Below are positions 8,067-16,923 of a stretch of DNA of 24,247 nucleotides, piece after piece (positions within the stretch are counted from its first letter, which is position 1; each line of letters begins with the position of its first letter). Location of the stretch: NCBI GenBank assembly GCA_032718475.1, contig JAUCBJ010004467.1, forward strand, positions 1-24,247, read 5' to 3'. The notes under the pieces are model-generated. The model was not told the origin of the DNA, ran no database searches, and saw only the letters and a list, made by a program, of their open reading frames with translations. Both the position numbers and the translations under genes were made by a program. The stretch comes from Nemertoderma westbladi (taxonomy: Eukaryota; Xenacoelomorpha; Nemertodermatida; Nemertodermatidae).

Positions 8067-10508
8067 CTAACTAGGGCGATTCTTCCAACAGGCACTCTCC
8101 CACTGCTGCTCTTGTAGGTCCTGTAGGATTCGCCGCACTCTCTTCGCCAATTCCATCTCACCAGGAATTGGTTCTCCCTCTTCTGCCACCCTAAGGTTGG
8201 GTCTCTCCACCGTCTTCTTAACTGGTTCCTCTCCTGGCATCAAAATGCCACCTCCCTCCTTGTTGTCTCCCGCCGGCAGAATGAATAACAAGTGAAAGAA
8301 CAGGCAGAACAGAAGGTACAATAGTAGTCCTATCCCTTTCCATCCTGCCTTCCTTCTCGACTTCCCCCTTGTCGGTATGCCTCCAAACCGGACCAGCGTC
8401 TCTTCCGGACACTCCTCTAGACACTCCTTCCGACACTCCTCCGGGCACTCCCCCGGAGTGTTGTCCTCCGGACACCTCGCCGTCCGCTCCGCTCCATCTC
8501 CATACCGATGCTTGCTGGGAAACCTACTCTCCTCTGCCCACTTTCTTACTGTCACCTCCTCACTATGCTTATCTACCCTCTTCGGTTTCTTATATTCGTC
8601 CTCTGTGTCTGCGGTGCCTGGCATCATGCACCCATGGTAACATGTTGTTACTGATCGACCGCCCTCTCCTGATATCTTCACTGGCACTACCCCGAGTAGT
8701 ACTTTTCTCTTCTTCTCTTCTGTCGTGCTTGTAGCTGCTGTATCTCTACACTCTCCGGATCTGTGTCCTTCTACCACACATCGATGACATAGTCCGTTTG
8801 CGTCTGTGTAGGCTATACGATCTTGTTTGGGCAACGCTTGCCAGTGCTTACAACTCCTGGTCTTATGTGTTCCGTCCCGATGTAATTGACATTCGAATCC
8901 TGGATTATAGCGTTCCCTGTATAGTCCCTCACGTATCGCGCGTAGGTTTATATGTACCGATTTAGTGTTTTGGTTGTCTGTATTCGGCCTACTGGGTACA
9001 TTGGGATTATGTTTATTTATGGTGTTATTTTCTTTCTGTCCCTGCCATGGTGTGGCCCTGCTACCAGCTAACTGTGGACTAGCAGTCCCCTGTGTGGCCG
9101 CATGTGGTAGTGATTGTCCTACTCTCGGGAGTGGATCTGCAGGATCGTGTTCGGGTTTATGGCTTGTCCCCAAACTATCCTCGCTATAGACTGGGTCTGT
9201 TATTAATTCGGCTTCATAGTTGAGGAAGCTCGACATTTCTTCTAGGCCTGGTTCCGCACCTTTCTTCTCACGTGTGGAGAAAGCGATTTTCCTCCACTTC
9301 CTTCGTAACCAGACCGGCAGTGCCTGCGCTATCGTGGTGATGTTGTTAGACGCGTTGAGTTCGTATGGTGCGTCTAGCGTCTTTAACACGATTAACGCCT
9401 TCTCGACCTTGTTTGCAAAGGTCCTTATGCTAACGGGATTGTCCTGTAGGCCATCCGATGTTATGCCTCTCAGGGTTTGCCGGATGATCTTGGCCGGGTG
9501 CCCGTATTCCCTATCTAGCGCCCGCCATGCTGTCGTGAAGCCGCCCTCGATGCCCTGGTATTGCCTCACGATGTCGTATGCTGGGCCTCCTGTATATACT
9601 TGCAGATATTTTAGGCACTCCGCCTGCGTCAAGTTCTTACTTAATATTTCGTTACTATACATGCGCCGAAACTGTAGATATTCTTCCGGCCTACTCCCAT
9701 CGAATTTAAATGGTTCCACAGGTGGTAACTCGATCCTAGTTTTTAATGCATCGATTAATGTGGCCATTCCCATCGCTTGCGCTTCTAATGGGTTCGATGG
9801 ATGTTGTATAGTTTCTCTTGCTGGGTACGGTCCGTTCGTCCTATCTGCTGTTGACTTTGCTTGTTGCGTCGGGTATATCATTGGGGGTAACGGCCCCCTC
9901 CATATTTCCGTGTCGCACGATCTGCTCTCGTCCAAGGGGTTCGATGTTCTCGCTCCTATTGGGGTATATTGTTGATATTGTGATGGGGGAATGTCACCCT
10001 GTCCCCCTCCCACCGGTATGTTTGGTACTGGGGTTGATGTTAATATATTGGGGCCCATACATCTATCTACAATAACTCTCCCCTCCCCTGGATATATGTT
10101 GTGTCCCTGGAAATTATAGTCATGCTGCTGTACCGGTACCGATATAGGCCTATTCACTTCTTGCCTACCTACCGGTATGTACTCCGCGACTTCCGGGTTT
10201 AATCCCGTCGTCCGCGCTACCCTATCGCCTACTCTATCTCTCCCAGCATGGCCTATAATAGTATGTGCAGTAAGGCCTACAGTATGTCCTGCAGTCTGCA
10301 TGTGCCCTTCCGAACCGAAGTTTATTCTTCTCGAATCTCGAATCTCCCCGCGACTACCGTACTCTCGATCGGCAGCTACATCCCGTCGGGAAGCTTCTCT
10401 TCGATCCCCTATCCTGCTCTCGTCTTCATATCGGTACATCCTGTACCCCTCTCTTAGCGTGTGGTGCGTTTCTCCGGGGCACGGCAATCTCCCGAAGTCC
10501 GACTCCAC
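8067..10508 (-). CDS. gag: BEL/Pao-like Gag, main open frame of element B (813 codons)
   Basis: Likely the structural protein that coats the element RNA. Residues 1-200 are Arg-rich and disordered. About 255-435 match the DUF1759 capsid-like domain of BEL/Pao gags (LPPVEPFKFDGSRPEEYLQF; later KYLQVYTGGPAYDIV). Residues 540-587 hold two knuckles, a C-x2-H-x4-H-x4-C variant (C540, H543, H548, C553) and a canonical CCHC (C574, C577, H582, C587). Then VLLGVVPVKISG (603-614) resembles the start of a BEL protease, but no catalytic D[ST]G follows. A Cys/Glu-rich stretch (679-703) and a hydrophobic segment (about 726-746, GLLLYLLFCLFFHLLFIL) precede the C-terminus. The Met at 10508 is only the first in this frame; the real start is probably 12571, from which this frame is cut off by indels. 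Gag identity is firm; function of this copy is doubtful. Confidence 0.88.
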   Translation of the reverse strand: MESDFGRLPCPGETHHTLREGYRMYRYEDESRIGDRREASRRDVAADREYGSRGEIRDSRRINFGSEGHMQTAGHTVGLTAHTIIGHAGRDRVGDRVARTTGLNPEVAEYIPVGRQEVNRPISVPVQQHDYNFQGHNIYPGEGRVIVDRCMGPNILTSTPVPNIPVGGGQGDIPPSQYQQYTPIGARTSNPLDESRSCDTEIWRGPLPPMIYPTQQAKSTADRTNGPYPARETIQHPSNPLEAQAMGMATLIDALKTRIELPPVEPFKFDGSRPEEYLQFRRMYSNEILSKNLTQAECLKYLQVYTGGPAYDIVRQYQGIEGGFTTAWRALDREYGHPAKIIRQTLRGITSDGLQDNPVSIRTFANKVEKALIVLKTLDAPYELNASNNITTIAQALPVWLRRKWRKIAFSTREKKGAEPGLEEMSSFLNYEAELITDPVYSEDSLGTSHKPEHDPADPLPRVGQSLPHAATQGTASPQLAGSRATPWQGQKENNTINKHNPNVPSRPNTDNQNTKSVHINLRAIREGLYRERYNPGFECQLHRDGTHKTRSCKHWQALPKQDRIAYTDANGLCHRCVVEGHRSGECRDTAATSTTEEKKRKVLLGVVPVKISGEGGRSVTTCYHGCMMPGTADTEDEYKKPKRVDKHSEEVTVRKWAEESRFPSKHRYGDGAERTARCPEDNTPGECPEECRKECLEECPEETLVRFGGIPTRGKSRRKAGWKGIGLLLYLLFCLFFHLLFILPAGDNKEGGGILMPGEEPVKKTVERPNLRVAEEGEPIPGEMELAKRVRRILQDLQEQQWESACWKNRPS

Positions 10509-12571
10509 TGACTCCCTAATTCCCTCTCTACTATCGACGGCTCGCTATCCGTCCTCGCTCTCCGGTTGCTCCTAGCAACGACTCTTATATTATCTTCCTT
10601 TCTTCTCTCTTCGACCTCTCGGTTAAACTCTGCTAATCTTCTTCTATCTCCGACCTCTCTATTATACTCTACTAATCTTCTCCTATCTTCGACCTCTCTA
10701 TTAAACTCTACTAATCTTCTCTCTTCTAACTGGGCTCGACGTTCCGTCGCCCGCCCTCTCGCGACGTCAACCTTTCTCTCTCTGCTCGATCGCACGCCGC
10801 TGGGGATACTCGCAATCCCCCTATTATTCTCCATCGCCGGGTGTTGCGGTTTACCTAATTCGGCCCGCGCATTATCCGCCGACGCCTGTGGGACACTGCC
10901 TGCCCCCCCTCTCTCGCTACTAATCCCTCGCGGTGGGGTGCCCGTAGCCCCCCCCCCACCCGCTACTTCTAACTTCACTATCTCTTACTACACTTCTACA
11001 CCCCTCTTGTGGGGCATTCTCTGCCCCCTCTCTCTCGCCGCTAATCTCATGTGGTGGGGCGCCCGTAGCCCCCCCCCACCCGCCACATCTAACTTCAATA
11101 TCTCTTACTTCGTCTCTACACCCCTCTCTAGTCGACACACTGTCTCTACTGCGGCCGGGTCTATTCACCCCGGCCTCTCTCTCTACTACTGCGTGGCCTA
11201 CCAGGCCCACCTCGGGTTGGCTCAACCGCGCCACTTCCTGCCTACTAACTACGTGGCCTACCAGGCCGCCGTCTGCCGGGCTATACACGTCTGACGCGTT
11301 CACATTAATAGCACCATTCCCAATATTATTTGTTAAATCAATTAAATTATTAGAATTTGAAACGGGATTATTATTTAAATTATTTAAGTTAGAATTATTA
11401 TTATTTTCAAAATTTAAATTGCTATTCGAATTATTTGAATTATTTTGATTATTCTGAATATTTGAATTAATATTATTATTTGAATTTAAACTTAAATTAC
11501 TACTACCGGGTAAAATATTTCCTGTAATAAAGGGATTAGGGTTATTTACTACGGTACTATTAATACCAATATTTCCCAACGCACTACTACTACCCCCCTC
11601 GCCCGTACGGTTGCTGTACGTACTGTACGTGTACCGCACGCTCTGTTCTCTTGCCTCACGCTCTTCGCGTTCACTCTCTCGCTCCTTCCTTCCCTTCAGT
11701 CGCCACTCTAATTCTTCAATTTTTAATTTATATGCAGCCAGATTTATCTCCTGCACCCTTCTTTCTTTTGCGGAGGATGTAGCAGACTTATCGGTTGCGA
11801 CGGACTCCCGCCGCCCCTCCGTCCTACTAACTTTCCCCGCTTTCCGGGGTTCTCGCTGACCGACGAGACCGAATCCTCGGAGCTAACCTCGGATTCGCCC
11901 TCGTGCAGTCCCGCCCAACCCACTAACTTAACTTCCCTGGCATCGACTAAGTATGGCCCTATGTACACTACACCAGGCCCCATACCCCTACGTTCCCATA
12001 GCCCAAACAGTTCGAAGGCAACCCCTCTCGCTCTCTCCTCGGCCAGTTCTCCCTGCCCAGAACGCACTAGGTAATCAAAGTATCTGTTCGACTCACCTAG
12101 TCGTCTCCTCAACTTCACCTGGCCTATCTCAGCCCCTCCTCTAGCTTCCTTCAGTTGTTCCCGGGTCGCGGCGTAGGCTCGTCGAAGTCGATCAGAAACC
12201 CCGACATCCTCGTCGCCGACCTCCCCTCCATCTCTCCGGGTCCGACGTCGTACCGGCGGCCCCACCGTCGCCGTTCCGGTGGGCCGTCCGTCGCCCTCGG
12301 TCTGTGGCTGACCGGTGACATCGGTACGTCGACCCTCGCTCCGCGTCGACTCGTCTTCCTCTTCTCCTCCCGACTCGATTTCTCTTTGTAGACGACCCCC
12401 CACATCTTGGTTCGCCGGGTCGCTCGTTATCGACGTGGCGTCAACGTACGTCGACGTGGTCGGCGTAGCATCGACTGGCGTCGTGGGTTCGTATCGTCTC
12501 GCCGTGGCCTCGCGGATCGTTAGATCGTCGTCCGGGGTCCGCGGCGGCGTCGTTCCTTTCTCTCGACTCAT
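10509..12571 (-). pseudogene. gag: N-terminal part of element B gag (frameshifted)
   Basis: It starts with ATG at 12571 (MSREKGTTPPRTPDDDL), 60 bp inside the 5' LTR. The first part (to about 11860) is acidic and Thr-rich, then a folded-looking segment with LRRAYAATREQLKEA and GESNRYFDYLVRSGQGELAEE. After a frame change near 11840 comes a charged helix, an Asn-rich stretch (about 11580-11300), the 20- and 40-residue repeats, and an Arg/Glu region to 10454. Three single-base lesions separate the frames: a C run one base short near 11840 (A has five C, B four), a 10-base C run near 10947-10956 where 9 keeps frame, and a one-base loss near 10480 (GGGGCACGG; A has GGGGCGACGG). The last two offset each other. 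Confidence 0.8.
10613..10729 (-). repeat. 45-bp coding repeat, 3 units, in element B gag
   Basis: The phrase CGACCTCTC(G/T)(G/A)TTA recurs every 45 bp and encodes a 15-residue unit of the type RLVEFNREVEDRR. Element A has a single unit near 4530-4570, so the expansion happened in B's lineage. Confidence 0.85.
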
Positions 12572-12631
12572 CTTGCTGGTGATTGGTGGCTGATGGTTTG
12601 GCTAGCTAGGGCAGCGGTTGGTTTTAGTTAC
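12572..12631 (-). promoter_or_regulatory. Leader and presumed primer-binding region, element B
   Basis: Between the 5' LTR and the gag ATG the coding strand begins GTAACTAAAACCAACCGCTG. It does not begin with TGG, the complement of the tRNA CCA end, so no ordinary tRNA primer site is visible. About 45 bases are almost the same in element A (13930-13986). Confidence 0.6.
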
Positions 12632-13163
12632 TGTGACGGGATCCAGGAGGGATCCCGATTTATCCGATGTTTAGTTCACGCTTTCCCTCCGTGTGTAAAG
12701 AGTAAAATGAGTTCTGATGTTCGGTGTATATAATGATCAGTCTAATAAGATATAGATATAGGTTGTTGTACACGGAAGGCGGGATACGGTAATTAAAGTC
12801 CCGGTCCTTCCCTAGCTAAACTATCTAACCTAACTAGCACCAATATGATACTGGGATAACTGAACTGATATGATTACAGGTTACTGGTTATATTGCACGG
12901 TGGCCTTATTGCTACTCAATCGATGCCTTTCCCCCCTCTGATTGGCTAATACCCCTGTTGGCACCCTTTGGAGTGTTCCCGTTCACTCCACCTGTTCTCT
13001 TTGGGTTAGGGGTTTGGCCCCTGACCTCCATTGTGTGTTTCTCCTTCCCTTCCCACTTTATTGGGGTGACACGAGGTTGATATTGGTAATCAACCTCGTG
13101 CTCCCAATATTGCTTTATGGCTCACTTTATGGGGTTTGGTGAGGCGGAATTGATTCGCTAACA
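12632..13163 (-). repeat. LTR of element B (5' LTR)
   Basis: 532 bp, pairing with 5983-6524. Relative to the left LTR it lacks a 6-bp GATATG unit and several single bases, and has about a dozen substitutions, all in the first 332 bp; positions 12964-13163 are identical to 6325-6524. In some variable places it agrees with the A LTRs (GATTTATCC, GAGTTCTGA, GGCACCC). Confidence 0.94.
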
Positions 13164-13168
13164 GCCGC
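13164..13168. repeat. Target site duplication of element B, right copy (GCCGC)
   Basis: GCCGC directly follows the LTR end at 13163; its partner is ACCGC at 5978-5982. Confidence 0.87.
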
Positions 13169-13929
13169 CCCTCCGTCCTACTAACTTTCCCCCGCCTCCC
13201 GGAACTTCCTCCAACCGACGAGACCGAATCCTCGGAGTTAACCTCGGATTCGCCCTCCTCAGGTCTCTTCCAACCCACTAATTTTACTCCCCGGGCATCG
13301 ACTAAGTATGGCCCTACGTACACTACGCTAGGTTCCATACCCCCACATTCCCATAGTTCAATCAGTTCGTTGGCAACTCCCCTCGCCCTCTCCTCGGCTA
13401 GTTCTCCCTGCCCAGAACGCACTAGGTAATCAAAGTATCTGTTCGACTCACCTAGTCGTCTCCTCAACTTCACCTGGTCTATCTCAGCCCCTCCTCTAGC
13501 TTCCTTCAGTTGCTCCCGGGTCGCGGCGTAGGCCCGTCGAAGTCGATCAGAAACCCCGACGTCCTCGTCGCCGACCTCTCCTCCATCTCTCCGGGTTCGA
13601 CGTCGTACCGACGGGCCCACCGTCGCCGTTCCGGTGGACCGTTCGTCGTCCTCGGCCTGTGGCTGGCCGGCGACATCGGTACGTCGACCTTCACTCCGCG
13701 TCGACTCGTCTTTCTCCCTTTCGACTCCCGACTCGTCCTCTCTTTGTAGACGACCCCCCACATCTTGGTTCGCCGGGTTGCTCGTTATCGACGTGGCGTC
13801 AACGTGCGTCGACGTGGTCAGCGTAGCATCGACCGGCGTCGTGGATTCGTATCGTCTCGCCGTGGCATCGCGGATCGTTAGATCGTCGTCCGGGGTCCGC
13901 GGCGGTGTCGTTCCTTTCTCTCGACTCAT
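13164..13929 (-). pseudogene. gag: N-terminal part of element A gag, split from the rest by element B
   Basis: It starts with ATG at 13929 (MSREKGTTPPRTPDDDL), homologous to 12571-11810 of element B and differing by scattered substitutions. It is open to the insertion point at 13164. Across the insertion (next base 5977, since 5978-5982 is the duplicated target) the frame runs on without a break into the charged helix that in B lies in a different frame. This shows that the ancestral gag was one frame here. Read through into the inserted LTR it would give a false ending at 13090. Confidence 0.85.
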
Positions 13930-13986
13930 CTTTGTCTTTGGTAGCTGATGGTTTGGCTAGCTAGGGCAGCGTTTGGTTTTAGTTAC
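13930..13986 (-). promoter_or_regulatory. Leader and presumed primer-binding region, element A
   Basis: The coding strand begins GTAACTAAAACCAAACGCTG next to the LTR and is nearly identical to the leader of element B for about 45 bases. No TGG start is present, so the primer is unknown. Confidence 0.6.
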
Positions 13987-14517
13987 TGTGACGGGATCCA
14001 GGAGGGATCCCGATTTATCCGGTATTTAGTTCACGCGTCCCCGCCGTGTATAAAGAGTGAATGAAAGTAAAATGAGTTCTGAAGTTCGGTGTATAATAAT
14101 AAAGGTATAAGATATAGATATATTGTATAGTATATGGAAGGCGGGATACGGTAACTAAAAGTCCCGTGCTCCCCTATCTAAACTAACTAACCTATGCTAG
14201 CACTACTGCACTGAGATAACTGAATTACTGATATTGGGTTACTGGTTATATTGCACGGTTGGCCTAATTACTACCTAATCGATGCCTTGCCCCCCTCTGA
14301 TTGGTTGATACCCTTGTTGGCACCCCGTGGAGTGTTCCCGTTCACTCCACCTGTTCTCTCTGGGTTAGGGGTTTGGCCCCTGACCCTTATTGTGTGGTTC
14401 TCCTTCCCACTCTCATTGGGATGGCACGAGTTGGTTAATTACCCAATCTCGTGGCTCCCAATATTGCTTATCGGCTTATAACTTTATGGGGCGTTAGCGG
14501 GATTGAATAAGCTAACA
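13987..14517 (-). repeat. LTR of element A (5' LTR)
   Basis: 531 bp, the partner of 920-1450 with two differences. On the minus strand this is the upstream LTR, so transcription of the composite would start here. Confidence 0.95.
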
Positions 14518-14522
14518 AAACG
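14518..14522. repeat. Target site duplication of element A, right copy (AAACG)
   Basis: Exact match to 915-919. Confidence 0.93.
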
Positions 14523-14793
14523 CATCAGACAAAGATAACATATGTAGGTAAATAAAATGCACATACAACATGTTTGAGCAAAACGCATCAGGTCATTGTA
14601 AAAAAATAAGAAAACTTGGTGCAGATGTAATGAGAAGCATGTCATAAGGTTTTCTATCTCGAAGGGTGGACCACATAACCATATTAACAGTATGTGAAGA
14701 GGGGGGTGGGTGGGGGGGGGGGGGGGGATTGCAGAGTTCAGGTAGAAGTGATTATGATAGGAGTTTGCGCTGCAAATATAGTTGGATATCAGA
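14523..14793 (-). other. 3' tail of the minus-strand LINE remnant, with a G-rich run
   Basis: This lies directly downstream of the RT remnant on its coding strand. It has one full tail unit (14528-14590, relative of 871-919) and a nearly pure G tract at 14701-14727 on the + strand, interrupted only by two T, which could form a quadruplex. No coding signal. Confidence 0.65.
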
Positions 14794-16095
14794 TTAGGAA
14801 ACGCCATAATATGAGAGTATTCTGGCTCTTTTCTCTTCAATGCTGATTGTTTTGAGTGTGAGTGTAGTTCTAATGAAATTTGAGCTGATCAGTTCACGAT
14901 ATGTCGGCTTGGCAAGGGAAATACGCGACACCAGCTCACTTTTGGAATATGAAAAGTTGAGTGCAGAAAGCAGGTCAGGTAAGGCGTAGGATGAGCGCGC
15001 GATGCTGTAGCCACAAGAAATGCGGCGATACGACGCCAGGGGGCGCACATTGCTGAACATTGCAATCCGACAACTCAGTTGTAGAAAGCGACTAGGACAG
15101 TTCAATATGCGCAGGATGGTACCGACACACAACCGAAGTGCAGCAATCGAGATTGGCACAAGATTGGCGACGTGGTAAAGAGTGCAATTCCCAACATATG
15201 GGCCAAGGTTTAGTAAACCTATTAACGATTTGCGGTAGAATACATCAAGAGCGTCACGATCAGTGGAGGTAAGAGAACCTATATTGAATTTTAATCCATA
15301 TGTGGTAGCTGGTACAGCGAGGGAGTCCCATAGTCGGAAGACCACCTTAGGAGGAAGCCAGCGCGTTGTCCAGCCTCTAGTGTGAAATGTTTGAGAGTAG
15401 TAAGCTATCAACCTGATAGAATCATTAAGGATTACTTTGGAGTTTGATGAACTTTTAAGGTTGTATCCTAAGAAGGTAAGGGCAGAACTTCTTGCAACAA
15501 AAGATCCACATATGTTGATAAAGCAGGGTTTATGACATGGATTTTGGATGCTTTCGACTACAATCCATGAGGTTTTAGTGGGTTCAAAGCTAAGACAGAC
15601 CTCGTCTGCTTTGTCACTTACAATCATTGCCATTCGTTCGAGATCAGTAGCCAAGGTGCTAAGAAGGAGGAAGTCATCGGCGTATACTATGGCGCCTAAC
15701 CACACAGGGCTGACACGACAACCTAAGTTGGAACTCTCTAGAGCCGCAGTTATATCAGCTGTGTATAAGTTAAAAATAGTTGGTGATAGTAGAGAACCTT
15801 GCTTTAAACCTTGGGCTACATGTATGCCGTTACAATAGAAACTACCATCATTAAATTTGAGAAAAACTATACCACAAGTGTAATATGACTAGACCGTAGC
15901 TGCGATGTGAGGGTTGACTCCATGGTCCAGCAGCTTTCGAATGAGTGTGCAGTACTCAACATTGTCGAAGGCCGATTCTATATCTAGCTGAAGCAGGCAC
16001 ACTGCGGAGCTTTTGGATCTATAATGCTCAATACGTTCCAGCAATGTGGCGATTACCCCTGACGATGTAACCACCTCAGTTTCCAATGCGGGTAC
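14794..16095 (-). pseudogene. Non-LTR retrotransposon reverse transcriptase remnant
   Basis: Reading from 16095 down, one frame shows RT motifs in order: LQLDIESAFDNVEY (palm motif A region, catalytic D), then QGLKQGSLLSPTIFNLY (the GxxQGxxxSP motif), then AIVYADDFLLLS (YADD catalytic motif C) at about 15680. A thumb/connection region follows to a stop at 14794. A single in-frame TAG at 15889-15891 interrupts the frame, and the endonuclease and N-terminal parts are missing upstream. The frame is otherwise intact over more than 400 codons, so decay is slight. It is a LINE-type RT; the exact clade is not settled. Its 3' tail is where element A inserted. Confidence 0.85.
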
Positions 16096-16180
16096 TTTTG
16101 GATCTATAATGCTCAATACATTCCAGCAATGTGGCGATTACCCCTGACGATGTAACCACCTCAGTTTCCAATTCGGGTAC
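16011..16180. repeat. 85-bp tandem duplication at the LINE break
   Basis: TTTTGGATCTATAATGCTCA... begins at 16011 and again at 16096, with two differences (ACGTTCC/ACATTCC and ATGCGGG/ATTCGGG). The period of 85 is not a multiple of three, so the second unit is out of frame with the RT; it marks the broken 5' end of the LINE remnant. Confidence 0.92.
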
Positions 16181-16204
16181 TTTTAACTGTAAAATAGGTC
16201 ATCT

Positions 16205-16923
16205 CGCAACATTTATCATTTTACAAAAATTTAGCTGTATTTTTAATGAACCTAAACCACGCCACACTTTCGACTATTCAAAACTTGACGAATCTTCTTT
16301 CCTTCGTGACATTAATAAACCCTCCAACTGGTCCTACACCGATAAATCAATACCCATCACCTCAAAGTTCGACTGTTTTTACGATAATCTCACCAACATT
16401 TGCTCCTCTCATATCCCTTCAAAATCATATACACACAAAACTCGGCCCCTCAAAGCATGGATCACTGAAAGTCTACTCAAATCAATCAGAACTAAAGACA
16501 AATTATACAGGAACTATTTAAAAAACCGAACTGAAACCAACAGTAAATGTTTTACCGACTATCGTAATCATCTCACAAAAACCTTAAAAAATTGCCGAAA
16601 AAAAATATTATTCGCAACAATTTGATAACAACATTACAAATTCCCTCAAAACTTGGTCGATAATTAATACTGTACTCCACAAAACAACTTCTAAATCATC
16701 ACCCAAAAAACTTATTATAAAAATGAATACCTCCGCACAAATTGTATCAGACCCAACTCAAATTACAGAAATATTCAACGAACACTTTTCAACCATTGGA
16801 ACTAAACTCCAAAGTACCTTACCGACTTGCACACCCCGATCCCCCCGACACCATCTTTCAAATACTAGAGTGAACTCTTTTACATTAACAAAAACATCTG
16901 CAATAGAATTATAATACCGAATC
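16205..16923 (+). pseudogene. CR1/Jockey-like LINE fragment, copy 1, part 1 (linker before RT)
   Basis: It encodes the segment between endonuclease and RT, with motifs such as KPRHTFDYSKLDESSFLRD and the typical KAWITESLLKSIRTKDKLY. The frame is broken near 16600 by an extra A in an A run (copy 2 reads on). It is interrupted at 16923 by an inserted LINE tail and resumes at 17395. No endonuclease domain is present upstream. Confidence 0.82.

Larger units (their letters stand above)
5983..13163 (-). mobile_element. Inner LTR retroelement B (gag-only BEL/Pao-like), nested in element A
   Basis: 7,181 bp, bounded by LTRs 5983-6524 and 12632-13163 that belong to a sister subfamily of the A LTRs. 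On the minus strand: 5' LTR, 60-bp leader, gag (12571-8067), palindrome-rich 3' noncoding region (8066-6563), hairpin, polypurine tract, 3' LTR. The gag keeps a DUF1759-like core and zinc knuckles, and ends shortly after what looks like the first strand of a retroviral-type protease. RT, RNase H and integrase are absent. The LTRs differ by about a dozen substitutions plus several indels, so B has sat in A for some time. Confidence 0.93.
920..14517 (-). mobile_element. Outer LTR retroelement A (gag-only BEL/Pao-like) with element B nested in it
   Basis: It is bounded by 531-bp direct repeats that begin TGT and end ACA, with 5-bp target duplications AAACG. Coding is on the minus strand: 5' LTR 13987-14517, leader 13930-13986, gag 13929-13164 continuing at 5977-3061, a noncoding palindrome-rich region, a polypurine tract and the 3' LTR 920-1450. 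Without element B and one copy of its target duplication, A would be about 6.4 kb. Its gag keeps the zinc-knuckle region but has lost the DUF1759-like core, and no protease, RT, RNase H or integrase motif was found, so it is non-autonomous. Only two LTR differences imply recent insertion. Confidence 0.93.

Noticed and set aside
9220-9975. 251-codon + strand frame (also 4779-5733, 10566-11294)
   Set aside because: These are shadows of gag on the other strand; DUF1759 and zinc-knuckle motifs are only in the minus-strand reading.
11744-11756. Programmed -1 frameshift between two overlapping gag frames of element B
   Set aside because: In element A the same region reads straight through without overlap, because a C run near 13188 has one more base than B's run near 11840. 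There is no canonical slippery heptamer at the overlap. It is a lesion in B.
13090-13929. 279-codon gag frame ending at 13090
   Set aside because: The last ~24 codons are read from the inserted B LTR. The true gag sequence stops at the target duplication (13164) and resumes at 5977.
920-14517. Hidden pol gene inside the LTR block
   Set aside because: I looked for YxDD, the RNase H end motif and the integrase HHCC/DDE pattern in all frames between the LTRs and saw none; only a partial protease-like strand after the knuckles of B.
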